A stretch of 9,485 nucleotides of DNA. Source: Legionellales bacterium UBA4722 (GTDB lineage Bacteria; Pseudomonadota; Gammaproteobacteria; DSM-16500). A program made the translations under genes and the position numbers. The stretch is taken from contig DHJK01000177.1 of NCBI GenBank assembly GCA_002404295.1, positions 264 through 9,748 of the forward strand, written 5' to 3'. A model generated the notes under the pieces. It searched no databases. It saw only the letters and a list, made by a program, of their open reading frames with translations, and was not told where the DNA came from. This document shows, piece after piece, positions 1 to 5,516 of this stretch. Position 1 is the first letter of the stretch. Every line of letters starts with the position of its first letter.

Positions 1-278
1 GGACATTTGAAGCATTCATTCTTTTCATCCAAACTAATGAATTGCATCCCAGTATCTTTAAACTCAATATCACGACATCGATATGTAAAAAGTTTTCCTA
101 TAAAATCGATATCCTCACATAACCCACACACATGACATTTAAGCAATTCACGGTTATAAGAAAATAAACCTAGGGCGTGCTATTGCACTTGAATTTTTTT
201 ATAACGCTCCGCCATATCAAACATGCTCGAAATAAAAACATCGCATTTTGAATCTGTTAAATTATCTTTGCTTGCCAT
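1..278 (-). pseudogene. Zinc-ribbon-like hypothetical protein, 5' part, with in-frame amber stop
   Basis: Minus-strand reading from ATG at 278 runs to the window edge in a single frame of 92 codons, interrupted only by TAG at 180-182. Before the stop come 32 residues beginning MASKDNLTDS. After it the frame reads HALGLFSYNRELLKCHVCGL and continues with a second cysteine pair (CFKCP) at the window edge. The two CxxC-type pairs suggest a small metal-binding protein. I recognise the general look of a conserved hypothetical family but cannot name a function. The start is supported by a TGA immediately upstream in frame; the ribosome site (GGA) is weak. The downstream part looks protein-like, so a recent nonsense mutation is the simplest reading. 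The C-terminus lies outside the window. Reinitiation at the TTG within NRELL is possible but unsupported. Confidence 0.6.
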
Positions 279-314
279 TCAAGGATTCCATCTTTAGATT
301 GATTTAATTTATTT

Positions 315-480
315 AAAACACACATATGTATTGACGAAGTTTATTTGCGGAATTGGAGAAATGAATAAAGATAATTTGAGAAAGGAAAGTAAGTATGAAG
401 CCCATCATTTTTTGTGTCAATCACTTTCAGAATTAACAATTCAAAAAATTTTTACATCTATTGACATTTTCAGATTCAAC
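315..480 (-). pseudogene. Decayed tyrosine integrase fragment
   Basis: Reading the minus strand from about 424 gives IDTKNDGLHTYFPFSNYLYS and on to LQFRK followed by TAA. This parallels the integrase fragment at 2459-2857, which has VDTKNHEPHTLALSDYLYS then LLQSRKQASVS. The nucleotide match is clearest from 336-423 against 2754-2840, with one in-frame 3-nt indel. Further upstream on the minus strand, LNLKMSIDVKIF and ELLILKV sit in two different frames and resemble the strand preceding the TKN segment in phage integrases. The fragment therefore covers only some 50 residues of the catalytic domain, with a stop and a frameshift and no catalytic residues. The outer limits are approximate. The open plus-strand reading across 331-480 is its antisense shadow. 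Confidence 0.6.
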
Positions 481-1297
481 ATGGATGATAAGCCTGCTAT
501 CGACATCGGCATCATTGCCAAGTCAATGGCAAATTAAAATCAGGGCAACAGCTAGTAAGTAGCGCGTTCAAACTTGCTGCGCCGGATTTTAAAAAGCGTG
601 CCGCTAAAGTGTACCAGCACCTTAACGACACTAACCACAACAACCTAAATCACAGTGAGGTCATTATGGCTAACGGCAGTGTAGCGATTCCGTCGCGTTC
701 AATCAATCCAGTTTCACATCTTTCTCACCTTATCGAGGCCGCTTTGCAGGACTCCTGCGATCAGCCACCCGATTTCCACGAAAATTTCCGCAGGCAATTT
801 GCCACTTTAATCAGGGCAATCATGTTGTATATTCAGAAGAAGGCTTTAAAAAATATAAACCTTCTTGGTATCGCACATTTTTCCGGATAAGTATATGGCG
901 CTGCCCTGAAGCTGGAATTGCTTATCTCAAATGGGCTTCTGATCTTAAGTTTGATGACAATTGGGCAGATAAAAACGATCCAAGTTATGGACAACCTACT
1001 CGACAGGCATTAGCAGCACGAGAAACGCTCGAACTTTATAGATGGTGGAAAGAAAAACGTCCTCAACGACCTGATCCGAGCGATGCTAGCGGTTGGAGTC
1101 GGTATTGTGAAGAAAAAAACAAGGAAGCCAAAATTAGTAATAATGATTCACGATGCGATTTTATTTTCAATGGAAGTCATGATAAGCGATCTTGTAAGAT
1201 ATTAGACAACTATCATCATATAGAAAAAGCACACGAAGAGGAAGACACTGACATGTTAGTTCGTCTTATTAAATGTCGCCAAAGCCTATGGACTTAA
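481..1297 (+). pseudogene. Phage-like hypothetical gene broken by two frameshifts
   Basis: Three overlapping plus-strand frames join into one plausible protein of about 270 residues. Part 1 (481-536) starts MDDKPAIDIGIIAKSMAN and hits TAA. Part 2 (about 530-810) continues KLKSGQQLVSSAFKLAAPDF and later HENFRRQFA. Part 3 (about 805-1297) reads FNQGNHVVYSEEGFKKYKPS, then contains the tryptophan/proline-rich block ELYRWWKEKRPQRPDPSDAS and ends MLVRLIKCRQSLWT before TAA. The third part has no ATG near its beginning. The WWKxxRPxRPDPxDASGW block and the short acidic tail ending in LIK..SLWT remind me of uncharacterised phage proteins, but no function can be given. GC is higher in 540-800 than in the flanks, which fits foreign origin. 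A separate start at ATG 666 (GAGG five bases upstream) is an alternative for the second part. Confidence 0.5.
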
Positions 1298-1304
1298 GGA
1301 GATA

Positions 1305-1371
1305 TGAAATTCCTTTTCGTACGCATGGAATGGTAATGTTGCTCGCATTTCATAGCGATGAACCACACCAA
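1305..1371 (-). pseudogene. 67-bp fragment of a paralogue of the 215-aa exported protein gene
   Basis: This segment matches 1890-1956 at an offset of 585 with six mismatches in 67 bases, all transitions. Read on the minus strand it encodes LGVVHRYEMRATLPFH followed by AYEKEFH. The intact gene has TYEKEFH at the same point, so only one of the six differences changes an amino acid. That pattern is expected if the source was once a working gene that diverged under selection. Both ends are abrupt: the stop of the phage-like gene lies 8 bases to the left, and unrelated sequence starts at 1372. Confidence 0.75.
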
Positions 1372-1575
1372 TGGAACATGTTGATTATAGCGCTAAAATA
1401 ACAACTGTCAATTTGGCGCGATTACCAGCCTTTGTTTGGTGTCATGCTACGCGTGAAATTGTGCCACATCAGCAGCCATATCTTCTTGATTTTATTGGTA
1501 GAATCATTCATCACAGCAATTTCGCCACAGCCTGTGGCGAAATTAGTAAATTAGGGAAAAGCTAGGCAAACTACC
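1372..1575. other. Uncharacterised stretch, no convincing gene
   Basis: The plus strand is open from ATG 1371 to TAG 1565 (64 codons, with PAFVWCHATREIVPHQQPYL in the middle). It has no ribosome site, and its ATG lies at the junction with the duplicated fragment. The minus strand also shows a run (STNKIKKIWLLMWHNFTRSM) ending in TAA. Neither is recognised. The stretch contains the palindrome at 1518-1544. It may be another relic, possibly the remainder of the truncated reading that begins at 1608 on the minus strand. Confidence 0.3.
1518..1544. repeat. Near-perfect 27-bp palindrome
   Basis: AATTTCGCCACAG (1518-1530) is the exact reverse complement of CTGTGGCGAAATT (1532-1544), with a single C between the arms. 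The missing loop and the absence of a T-run on either side argue against a rho-independent terminator. A protein-binding palindrome, a cruciform-forming site or a mobile-element end are possible. Confidence 0.8.
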
Positions 1576-1608
1576 TCATTCTTTATAAATTTTAAGCCGT
1601 TTATCCAT
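1576..1608 (-). pseudogene. Possible truncated gene start (10 codons)
   Basis: Minus-strand ATG at 1608 follows a good ribosome site (AAGGAG, 7 bases upstream) and reads MDKRLKIYKE before TGA. It lies 28 bases after the stop of the 215-aa exported protein on the same strand. The strong ribosome site in front of so short a reading suggests the beginning of a third gene of this cluster that has lost its body, but a genuine micropeptide or chance cannot be excluded. Confidence 0.3.
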
Positions 1609-1636
1609 GCCTCACTCCTTCAATTTAATTTTTTCT

Positions 1637-2284
1637 CTACTTACCTTCCCAAACACTCGGCTTTCTCCCTTTATTCAATCTCGCTTCATCTTGAACATCT
1701 TTCAGGTACTGCTCATACGTAGGCTTACAATTATCCCAATACCCATCACAGCCTTTTTTCGTTTTTATTTTGTCAAATGTCCAGTTATACACTAATATTG
1801 TTTTCCCATTTTCAATTTTCTGTTTTTTATCATCAAAACTTCCTGCCAAACAAACGTATTTTTCTCCTTTCATTAACTTGTGCCATGTGTGAAATTCCTT
1901 TTCGTATGTATGAAACGGTAGTGTTGCCCGCATTTCATAGCGATGAACCACACCAAGCTTAGCCCACACTTCAATTTTTAATTCAGATAAAGTATCTTTT
2001 CGATTAACGTATTTTGAAGAATAACCTGTATCTTCTAAGGTAATAGAAATGGCATCTCGAGAAAAACATTGCCAGTAATTATAGCCACCACTAATCTCTT
2101 TATCAGTAAATGGTCGCGGCCTCATTCCCCACGTGTAGGCTGCCAAATCACTTTCGTTGAGAATGCTGTAATCATTTGTCAGCAAAGGATAGGGATATTT
2201 TTTCCTAGCATCAACAGTAACAGCGCCTGCTTGCATCAAGATTAAAATCCATACAGATAATACCTCAAAAATTAATCGCATCAT
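1637..2284 (-). CDS. Exported hypothetical protein, 215 aa
   Basis: The protein begins with a signal peptide: MMRLIFEVLSVWILILMQAG, a hydrophobic core with a likely cleavage site near AGA-VTVDA around residue 22-25. The mature part is about 190 residues, rich in aromatic and charged residues (YPYPLLTNDYS, TWGMRPRPF). It has four cysteines at about 73, 145, 179 and 186; the last two frame GCDGYWDNC. An even cysteine number in an exported protein suggests disulfides. AAGGAAA lies 8 bases before the ATG at 2284, supporting this start; the second ATG directly after it is equivalent. It follows the 36-aa peptide gene by 15 bases and is probably cotranscribed. A 67-bp piece of a paralogue occurs at 1305-1371. 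I do not recognise the family, so the function is unknown. The C-terminus KGRKPSVWEGK is basic. Confidence 0.8.
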   Translation of the reverse strand: MMRLIFEVLSVWILILMQAGAVTVDARKKYPYPLLTNDYSILNESDLAAYTWGMRPRPFTDKEISGGYNYWQCFSRDAISITLEDTGYSSKYVNRKDTLSELKIEVWAKLGVVHRYEMRATLPFHTYEKEFHTWHKLMKGEKYVCLAGSFDDKKQKIENGKTILVYNWTFDKIKTKKGCDGYWDNCKPTYEQYLKDVQDEARLNKGRKPSVWEGK

Positions 2285-2299
2285 TCTATAATTTTCCTT

Positions 2300-2410
2300 T
2301 TAAAATCCCATAAAACACCTTCGCCAAGGATGAGCTTTCTTATCAGAGTCATCTTTACTGCTCCCGCTTTGTTCCGCAACAGTAAGCTTTTCTTGATCTT
2401 TAATTTCCAT
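2300..2410 (-). CDS. Small hydrophilic peptide, 36 aa, upstream of exported protein
   Basis: ATG at 2410 is preceded by one of the strongest ribosome sites in the window (AGGAGGG, four bases away). It reads MEIKDQEKLTVAEQ, a Ser/Asp/Lys-rich middle, and KKAHPWRRCFMGF before TAA. The peptide has no signal sequence or membrane segment. It changes from an acidic/polar N-terminus to a basic, Trp- and Cys-containing end. The exported-protein gene starts 15 bases downstream on the same strand, so the two are probably one transcript. It could be a translated leader, a partner of the exported protein, or an independent micropeptide. The strong ribosome site and tight spacing are the main support; no homology is claimed. 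Confidence 0.6.
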   Translation of the reverse strand: MEIKDQEKLTVAEQSGSSKDDSDKKAHPWRRCFMGF

Positions 2411-2458
2411 ATTTCCCTCCTATGTTAAGTTTTTGCATTTCAACTAGATCAGCCAACT

Positions 2459-2857
2459 TCAGCACCCCATCCACTTCGATAAATAATCTGTTATTTGCTG
2501 CATGGGCTTACGTAACCGCTCAACATCAGCAACAATATATCCAGCCGTGATGTCACCATTCATTTTATGATTCATTAGCCTTTTTAACGCATAGGCAGGA
2601 ATATCTAAACTTTCAGCAACCGTTATAAACGTGCGGCGCAAGTCATGAATCGTAAAATGAATACCTGATACCTTAGTGACATGAGCCATCTGTTTACGTG
2701 GCTCTATGATGAATCCGCCAGCGCCTGTGCCAGGAAATACATACTCACTGACTGAGGCTTGTTTGCGGGATTGGAGAAGTGAATAAAGATAATCTGAGAG
2801 AGCTAAAGTATGAGGCTCATGATTTTTGGTGTCAACCACTGTTAGCGTTTTTGCTAC
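2459..2857 (-). pseudogene. Tyrosine integrase (P4 type), C-terminal fragment
   Basis: The open frame from GTG 2839 gives 126 residues. The frame stays open upstream through KTLTVVDTKN to about 2857, beyond which it no longer resembles an integrase and meets TGA near 2886. The fragment has the hallmarks of the phage integrase catalytic domain: HDLRRT (about residues 65-70, the second catalytic Arg and the His of the HxxR box), then LMNHKMNGDITAGYI with the conserved His near 91 and the nucleophilic Tyr near 101. Full P4-type integrases are about 400 residues, so the DNA-binding N-terminus and the first catalytic Arg are missing. It cannot act as a recombinase alone. No tRNA or att repeat is visible beside it. 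Its truncated 5' end abuts the FIST relic on the opposite strand, marking a recombination junction near 2857-2930. Confidence 0.85.
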
Positions 2858-2930
2858 TCCAATGGTGCAAATTCATGATGCGACTCATATATGTGGCATC
2901 ATTGTAGAATGCTTAGGAGTTCTAGGTTAA

Positions 2931-3358
2931 AAAGCTCGAGCTTCTACAATTGCGAAACAGTTCGATGAAAATGATTTGCAAAATATTTTTGTTTTATCCG
3001 ATGGATTAAAAGTCAATGGCAGTGAATTAGTGAGAGGCTTAAATGAAGCGTGCCAATTTTAATCGTTTGATCGCCGGCGCTAATGAAGCAGGCGAATTAG
3101 CAAAATCTAGCTTGTCAAAAAACAATACCGCTAGTATTATAGGTTCTGTGCTAGCTATTGCAATCAGTTGCGTACGCAGGCAGAAGATTAGTATTAGGTG
3201 AACGTACAGAGGAAGAAACAGAAGCTACTCTGGGATCATTGCAATCCAATGCACAGCAAATTGGTTTTTATTCTTATGGCGAATTGTCGCCATATGGCAA
3301 TGGTACTTGCGACTTGCATAATCAAACCATGACATTGACTGCTATTAGCGAAGAGTAA
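2931..3358 (+). pseudogene. FIST-domain sensor protein, internally deleted and frameshifted
   Basis: FIST proteins are about 380-400 aa sensory proteins with FIST_N and FIST_C domains, proposed to bind small ligands. Three pieces are visible. Frame A (2931-3062) reads STIAKQFDENDLQN then FVLSDGLKVNGSELVRGLNE, typical of the end of FIST_N, and stops at TAA 3060. Frame B from ATG 3043 reads RANFNRLIAGANEAGELAKS and then AIAISCV, the start of the FIST_C signature. Frame C takes over near 3172 with GRRLVLGERTEEETEATLG, then GFYSYGELSPYGNGTCDLHN and QTMTLTAISEE, ending at TAA 3356. About 200 residues between GLNEA and RANF are missing. The B/C shift is explained by four extra bases (CGCA) inside SCVGRR. 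The N-terminal part is lost at the junction with the integrase fragment. It was probably cotranscribed with the cysteine-rich gene 26 bases downstream. Confidence 0.85.
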
Positions 3359-3384
3359 TGTCTGTTAACTCAAGGAGAAAAGCT

Positions 3385-3573
3385 ATGGAATGCAAATGCA
3401 ATAAATGTGGTATGGGAGTAAAAGGTTTAACGTGTAGCAAATGTGATTCAGCATTAGTTAAAGAGAATATTACAAAGGATGGCAATAAAGTTCAGGTTGC
3501 CAAATGTCCAACAGGCTGCGGTATGATTAAATCACCTACTTGTTGTGGACAAGATATGGAATGTTCCGCATAA
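3385..3573 (+). CDS. Cysteine-rich putative metal-binding protein, 62 aa
   Basis: The start at ATG 3385 has AAGGAG seven bases upstream. An earlier in-frame ATG at 3358 overlaps the stop of the FIST relic and lacks a ribosome site. The protein holds ten cysteines. The pattern is C5-x2-C8, C17-x2-C20, CPTGCG at 41-46 and a CCG pair at 53-55, plus C3 and C60. The line KENITKDGNKVQVAKCPTGC joins the halves. This fits a small double zinc-ribbon fold, and I recall similar conserved hypothetical proteins in proteobacteria without an assigned role. There is no signal peptide, so it is cytoplasmic. It sits just behind the FIST relic, suggesting former cotranscription. The frame is intact, and a strong hairpin follows. 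With the upstream gene degraded, its own promoter is not evident. Confidence 0.85.
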   Translation: MECKCNKCGMGVKGLTCSKCDSALVKENITKDGNKVQVAKCPTGCGMIKSPTCCGQDMECSA

Positions 3574-3619
3574 ATATAATTTAAAGCTTACTATAAATTT
3601 AACCCATAAAAAATTAAAG

Positions 3620-3649
3620 AATAGATCCCTGGTTAACCAGGGATCTATT
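3620..3649. terminator. Perfect 13-bp hairpin, probable bidirectional terminator
   Basis: AATAGATCCCTGG (3620-3632) and its exact complement CCAGGGATCTATT (3637-3649) enclose the loop TTAA, 47 bases after the cysteine-rich gene. On the minus strand the hairpin is followed by a T-rich run (TTTAATTTTTT), so it also suits transcription from the lipoprotein gene side. The plus-strand tail is less T-rich. Confidence 0.75.
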
Positions 3650-3695
3650 TGCATATCTTATAAACTTCTTCATCATAAAAAAAATCTGGCCACAC

Positions 3696-3866
3696 TTAAT
3701 AATTTGTTCTAGTCACAGTTGAACTAGTACTTACCGGAGTATGAGTAACAGTAGTACTAGTTGGAGTAGTGTAAGTAGTGGATGTTGATGTTGGTGGCGT
3801 GCCAATAGAAGCAGAACAACCAGCTAATGGTAAAACTACTAACATTAATGCAATTAACTTTGTCAT
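3696..3866 (-). CDS. Ser/Thr-rich mini-lipoprotein, 56 aa
   Basis: ATG at 3866 follows AAGGGAA six bases upstream. The N-terminus MTKLIALMLVVLPLAGC is a textbook lipoprotein signal with lipobox LAGC (Cys17), so the product should be lipidated after cleavage. The mature peptide is only 40 residues, almost entirely Thr, Ser, Pro, Val and Tyr (STSTTYTTPTSTTVTHTPVS), ending RTNY before TAA. Its composition recalls small envelope lipoproteins of the entericidin or osmotically induced kind, or a flexible surface linker, but there is no assignable family. A good promoter lies 31 bases upstream and a bidirectional hairpin (3620-3649) downstream, so it is monocistronic. Confidence 0.8.
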   Translation of the reverse strand: MTKLIALMLVVLPLAGCSASIGTPPTSTSTTYTTPTSTTVTHTPVSTSSTVTRTNY

Positions 3867-3896
3867 AAAGTTCCCTTTTTAAGTAAATGAATATAA

Positions 3897-3925
3897 ATTA
3901 TACTATATTTTTTACTAAATGTTTA
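3897..3925 (-). promoter_or_regulatory. Sigma-70-type promoter of the mini-lipoprotein gene
   Basis: On the minus strand, TAAACA (3925-3920) and a perfect TATAAT (3902-3897) are separated by 17 bases, 30 bases upstream of the lipoprotein start. The -35 box is four of six to consensus. The 15-bp tandem repeat adjoins the -35 box. Confidence 0.6.
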
Positions 3926-3955
3926 CTATTAATTTTCAGACTATTAATTTTCAGA
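3926..3955. repeat. Perfect 15-bp tandem repeat next to a promoter
   Basis: CTATTAATTTTCAGA occurs twice without a gap (3926-3940 and 3941-3955). The array begins one base from the -35 box of the lipoprotein promoter. This is a position where an activator or repressor could bind two turns in a row, although recent slippage in AT-rich DNA would look the same. Confidence 0.85.
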
Positions 3956-4099
3956 AAATAAATGTGCCTTAAATATGCACTTAACTAAATTAGATGCTCC
4001 TTATATAGATGTAATTTAACTTTTAATATCCAGAAATAGTTCGCCGCATTGCTGTTTGGGATATTCTGATTAAAACATACAATATGTAATCATAATTGG

Positions 4100-4139
4100 T
4101 TGCAATAGAAGCGTGAAGCGACTGATGCCTCTATTGCGA
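4100..4139. repeat. Hairpin in the intergenic region before the transporter end
   Basis: Arms at 4100-4109 and 4130-4139 (core GCAATAGA with TCTATTGC) pair over ten positions including one wobble. After a 1x1 mismatch four more pairs form inside (GCGT with ATGC), leaving a loop of about ten bases. No T-run follows. The rest of the 326-base gap 3867-4192 holds the lipoprotein promoter, the tandem repeat and the transporter terminator. Confidence 0.5.
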
Positions 4140-4173
4140 TCTATAAATTGACTTCGTTCATTATTATTAATAG

Positions 4174-4202
4174 AAAAAAAGACAAAAATGTTTTACGTCT
4201 TT
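4174..4202 (-). terminator. Terminator overlapping the end of the Nramp-like gene
   Basis: On the minus strand AAAGAC (4202-4197, inside the last codons) pairs with GTCTTT (4183-4178), followed by a run of seven T. The stem is short, so it is a moderate candidate. Confidence 0.5.
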
Positions 4203-5470
4203 AAATAAGTAAAAAACATAGCAACTGCAGAAATCAACATCCCGCCAAATGTAATCCAAATTAAGATGTTAGATAACATTCTACTTTTATATTTGCCCAT
4301 TATTTTTTTATTTTTTGCAATTAACGCAATAAGAAAAATAAGAGGAACAGCGACAACGCCATTTAATACCGCGGCATAAACAAGAGCTTTTATTGGGTCA
4401 ATACCAACAAAATTAATCATAAGCCCTATTAAAGTTGATATTGTAATTACACCATAAAATCCATGGGCATTTTTAAATTTTAAATTCAGCCCATCTTTCC
4501 AATTGACCGCTTCACTCAATGCATAAGCTGAAGAACCTGCTAGAACAGGTACAGCAAGAAGTCCAAGTCCTATAATACCAATTGCAAAAATAACTTTTGC
4601 TAAATAGCCTGCATGAGGGAATGTTTGTACAAAAGGTTCTAAAGCACGAGCTGCATCCGCCGATGTTTTAATATCAGTGATGCCGTTGGTGTGCAAAACC
4701 GTTGCGGCGACCACTATAATTGACCAAGTGCAAATTTCAGAAAAAAGCATACCGATAAAATTATCGATTCGGATTCTTCTTATCAATTGCCAGCCAACCC
4801 GAGGTTTAGACCCTAGTTTATTTGAATATTTTTCACGCTCTTCCTCAACAACTTGTGAAGCTTGCCAAAAAAATAAATAAGGAGATATGGTTGTACCAAG
4901 AACTCCAGTAATAATGAATAAAAATTGAAAATTAAATTCAAAGTAAGGAATAAAAGTTGCTTTAAGAATTTTCAACCATGGCTCATCAATCATAAATACA
5001 GTGATGGGATATGCAATTAAAGAAAGAGCTAACCATTTTAAAAATTTTGCGTAAACTCGATATGAAACAAATATTTCTAATACTAATACAATCGTTGTAA
5101 ATAACAAAGTTAAAATGACAAAGTTGATTGGAAGAATAAGATTGGCTGCAGCAGCCATCGCACCTATGTCGGCTCCAATGTTAATGGTGTTTGCGATAAG
5201 AACGAGCATCACCGCGACATACAGAATTTTAGGGCTGTAATGTTCTTTGATTACGCCCGCAATGCCTTTTCCGGAAACAGCACCAATACGAGCACATGCT
5301 TCTTGAACAGACGCCAGTAAAGGCAACATGAAAATAGCTGTCCATAATTGTCCATAACCAAATTGCGCACCTGTCTGTGAATAAGTGGCAATGCCAGACG
5401 GATCATCGTCAGCAGCACCAGTAACGACACCGGGTCCAAATATCCGAAGAAATTTCTTGATGCGGTTCAT
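4193..5470 (-). CDS. Nramp-like divalent metal transporter, non-canonical site
   Basis: A 425-aa polytopic inner-membrane protein of the Nramp fold, with about eleven hydrophobic segments. Family landmarks are FGPGVVTGAADDDPSGIATY (residues 11-30, TM1) followed by GAQFGYG, and GVLGTTISPYLFFWQASQ (189-206, TM6). Canonical Nramp has DPGN in TM1 and MPHN in TM6. Here Asp23 is kept, Asn becomes Gly26, and the metal-binding Met becomes Ser196. Substitutions of this kind are known in Nramp-related transporters with altered selectivity, including the magnesium-transporting branch. The substrate is therefore an inference: possibly Mg2+ or Mn2+ rather than the usual Fe2+/Mn2+ set. The start ATG 5470 has AGGG about 11 bases upstream. 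A longer reading to 5548 would overlap the cyclase gene and lacks a ribosome site. It lies 46 bases after the cyclase stop on the same strand, so cotranscription is likely. Confidence 0.85.
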   Translation of the reverse strand: MNRIKKFLRIFGPGVVTGAADDDPSGIATYSQTGAQFGYGQLWTAIFMLPLLASVQEACARIGAVSGKGIAGVIKEHYSPKILYVAVMLVLIANTINIGADIGAMAAAANLILPINFVILTLLFTTIVLVLEIFVSYRVYAKFLKWLALSLIAYPITVFMIDEPWLKILKATFIPYFEFNFQFLFIITGVLGTTISPYLFFWQASQVVEEEREKYSNKLGSKPRVGWQLIRRIRIDNFIGMLFSEICTWSIIVVAATVLHTNGITDIKTSADAARALEPFVQTFPHAGYLAKVIFAIGIIGLGLLAVPVLAGSSAYALSEAVNWKDGLNLKFKNAHGFYGVITISTLIGLMINFVGIDPIKALVYAAVLNGVVAVPLIFLIALIAKNKKIMGKYKSRMLSNILIWITFGGMLISAVAMFFTYLKT

Positions 5471-5516
5471 TACTAAATATCCCTTTAGTGTTTGCAGCGT
5501 ATTAATATATATTACG

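Noticed and set aside
180..182. Amber codon as evidence for genome-wide recoding
   Set aside because: TAG is the terminal stop of the cyclase, PRC-barrel and 57-aa genes in this same window.
331..480. Plus-strand open reading beginning with TTG at 331
   Set aside because: It runs antisense through the integrase relic; the matching plus-strand sequence near 2754-2840 is the complement of a real integrase gene. Only the last 18 codons (from 481) are kept, as the start of the phage-like pseudogene.
1607..1962. Two plus-strand open readings across the exported-protein gene
   Set aside because: They are shadows of the minus-strand gene, which has a ribosome site and signal peptide; the plus-strand readings are Phe/Leu-rich with no ribosome site.
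4677..4880. Plus-strand open reading inside the Nramp-like gene
   Set aside because: Antisense to a well-supported membrane transporter, with no ribosome site.
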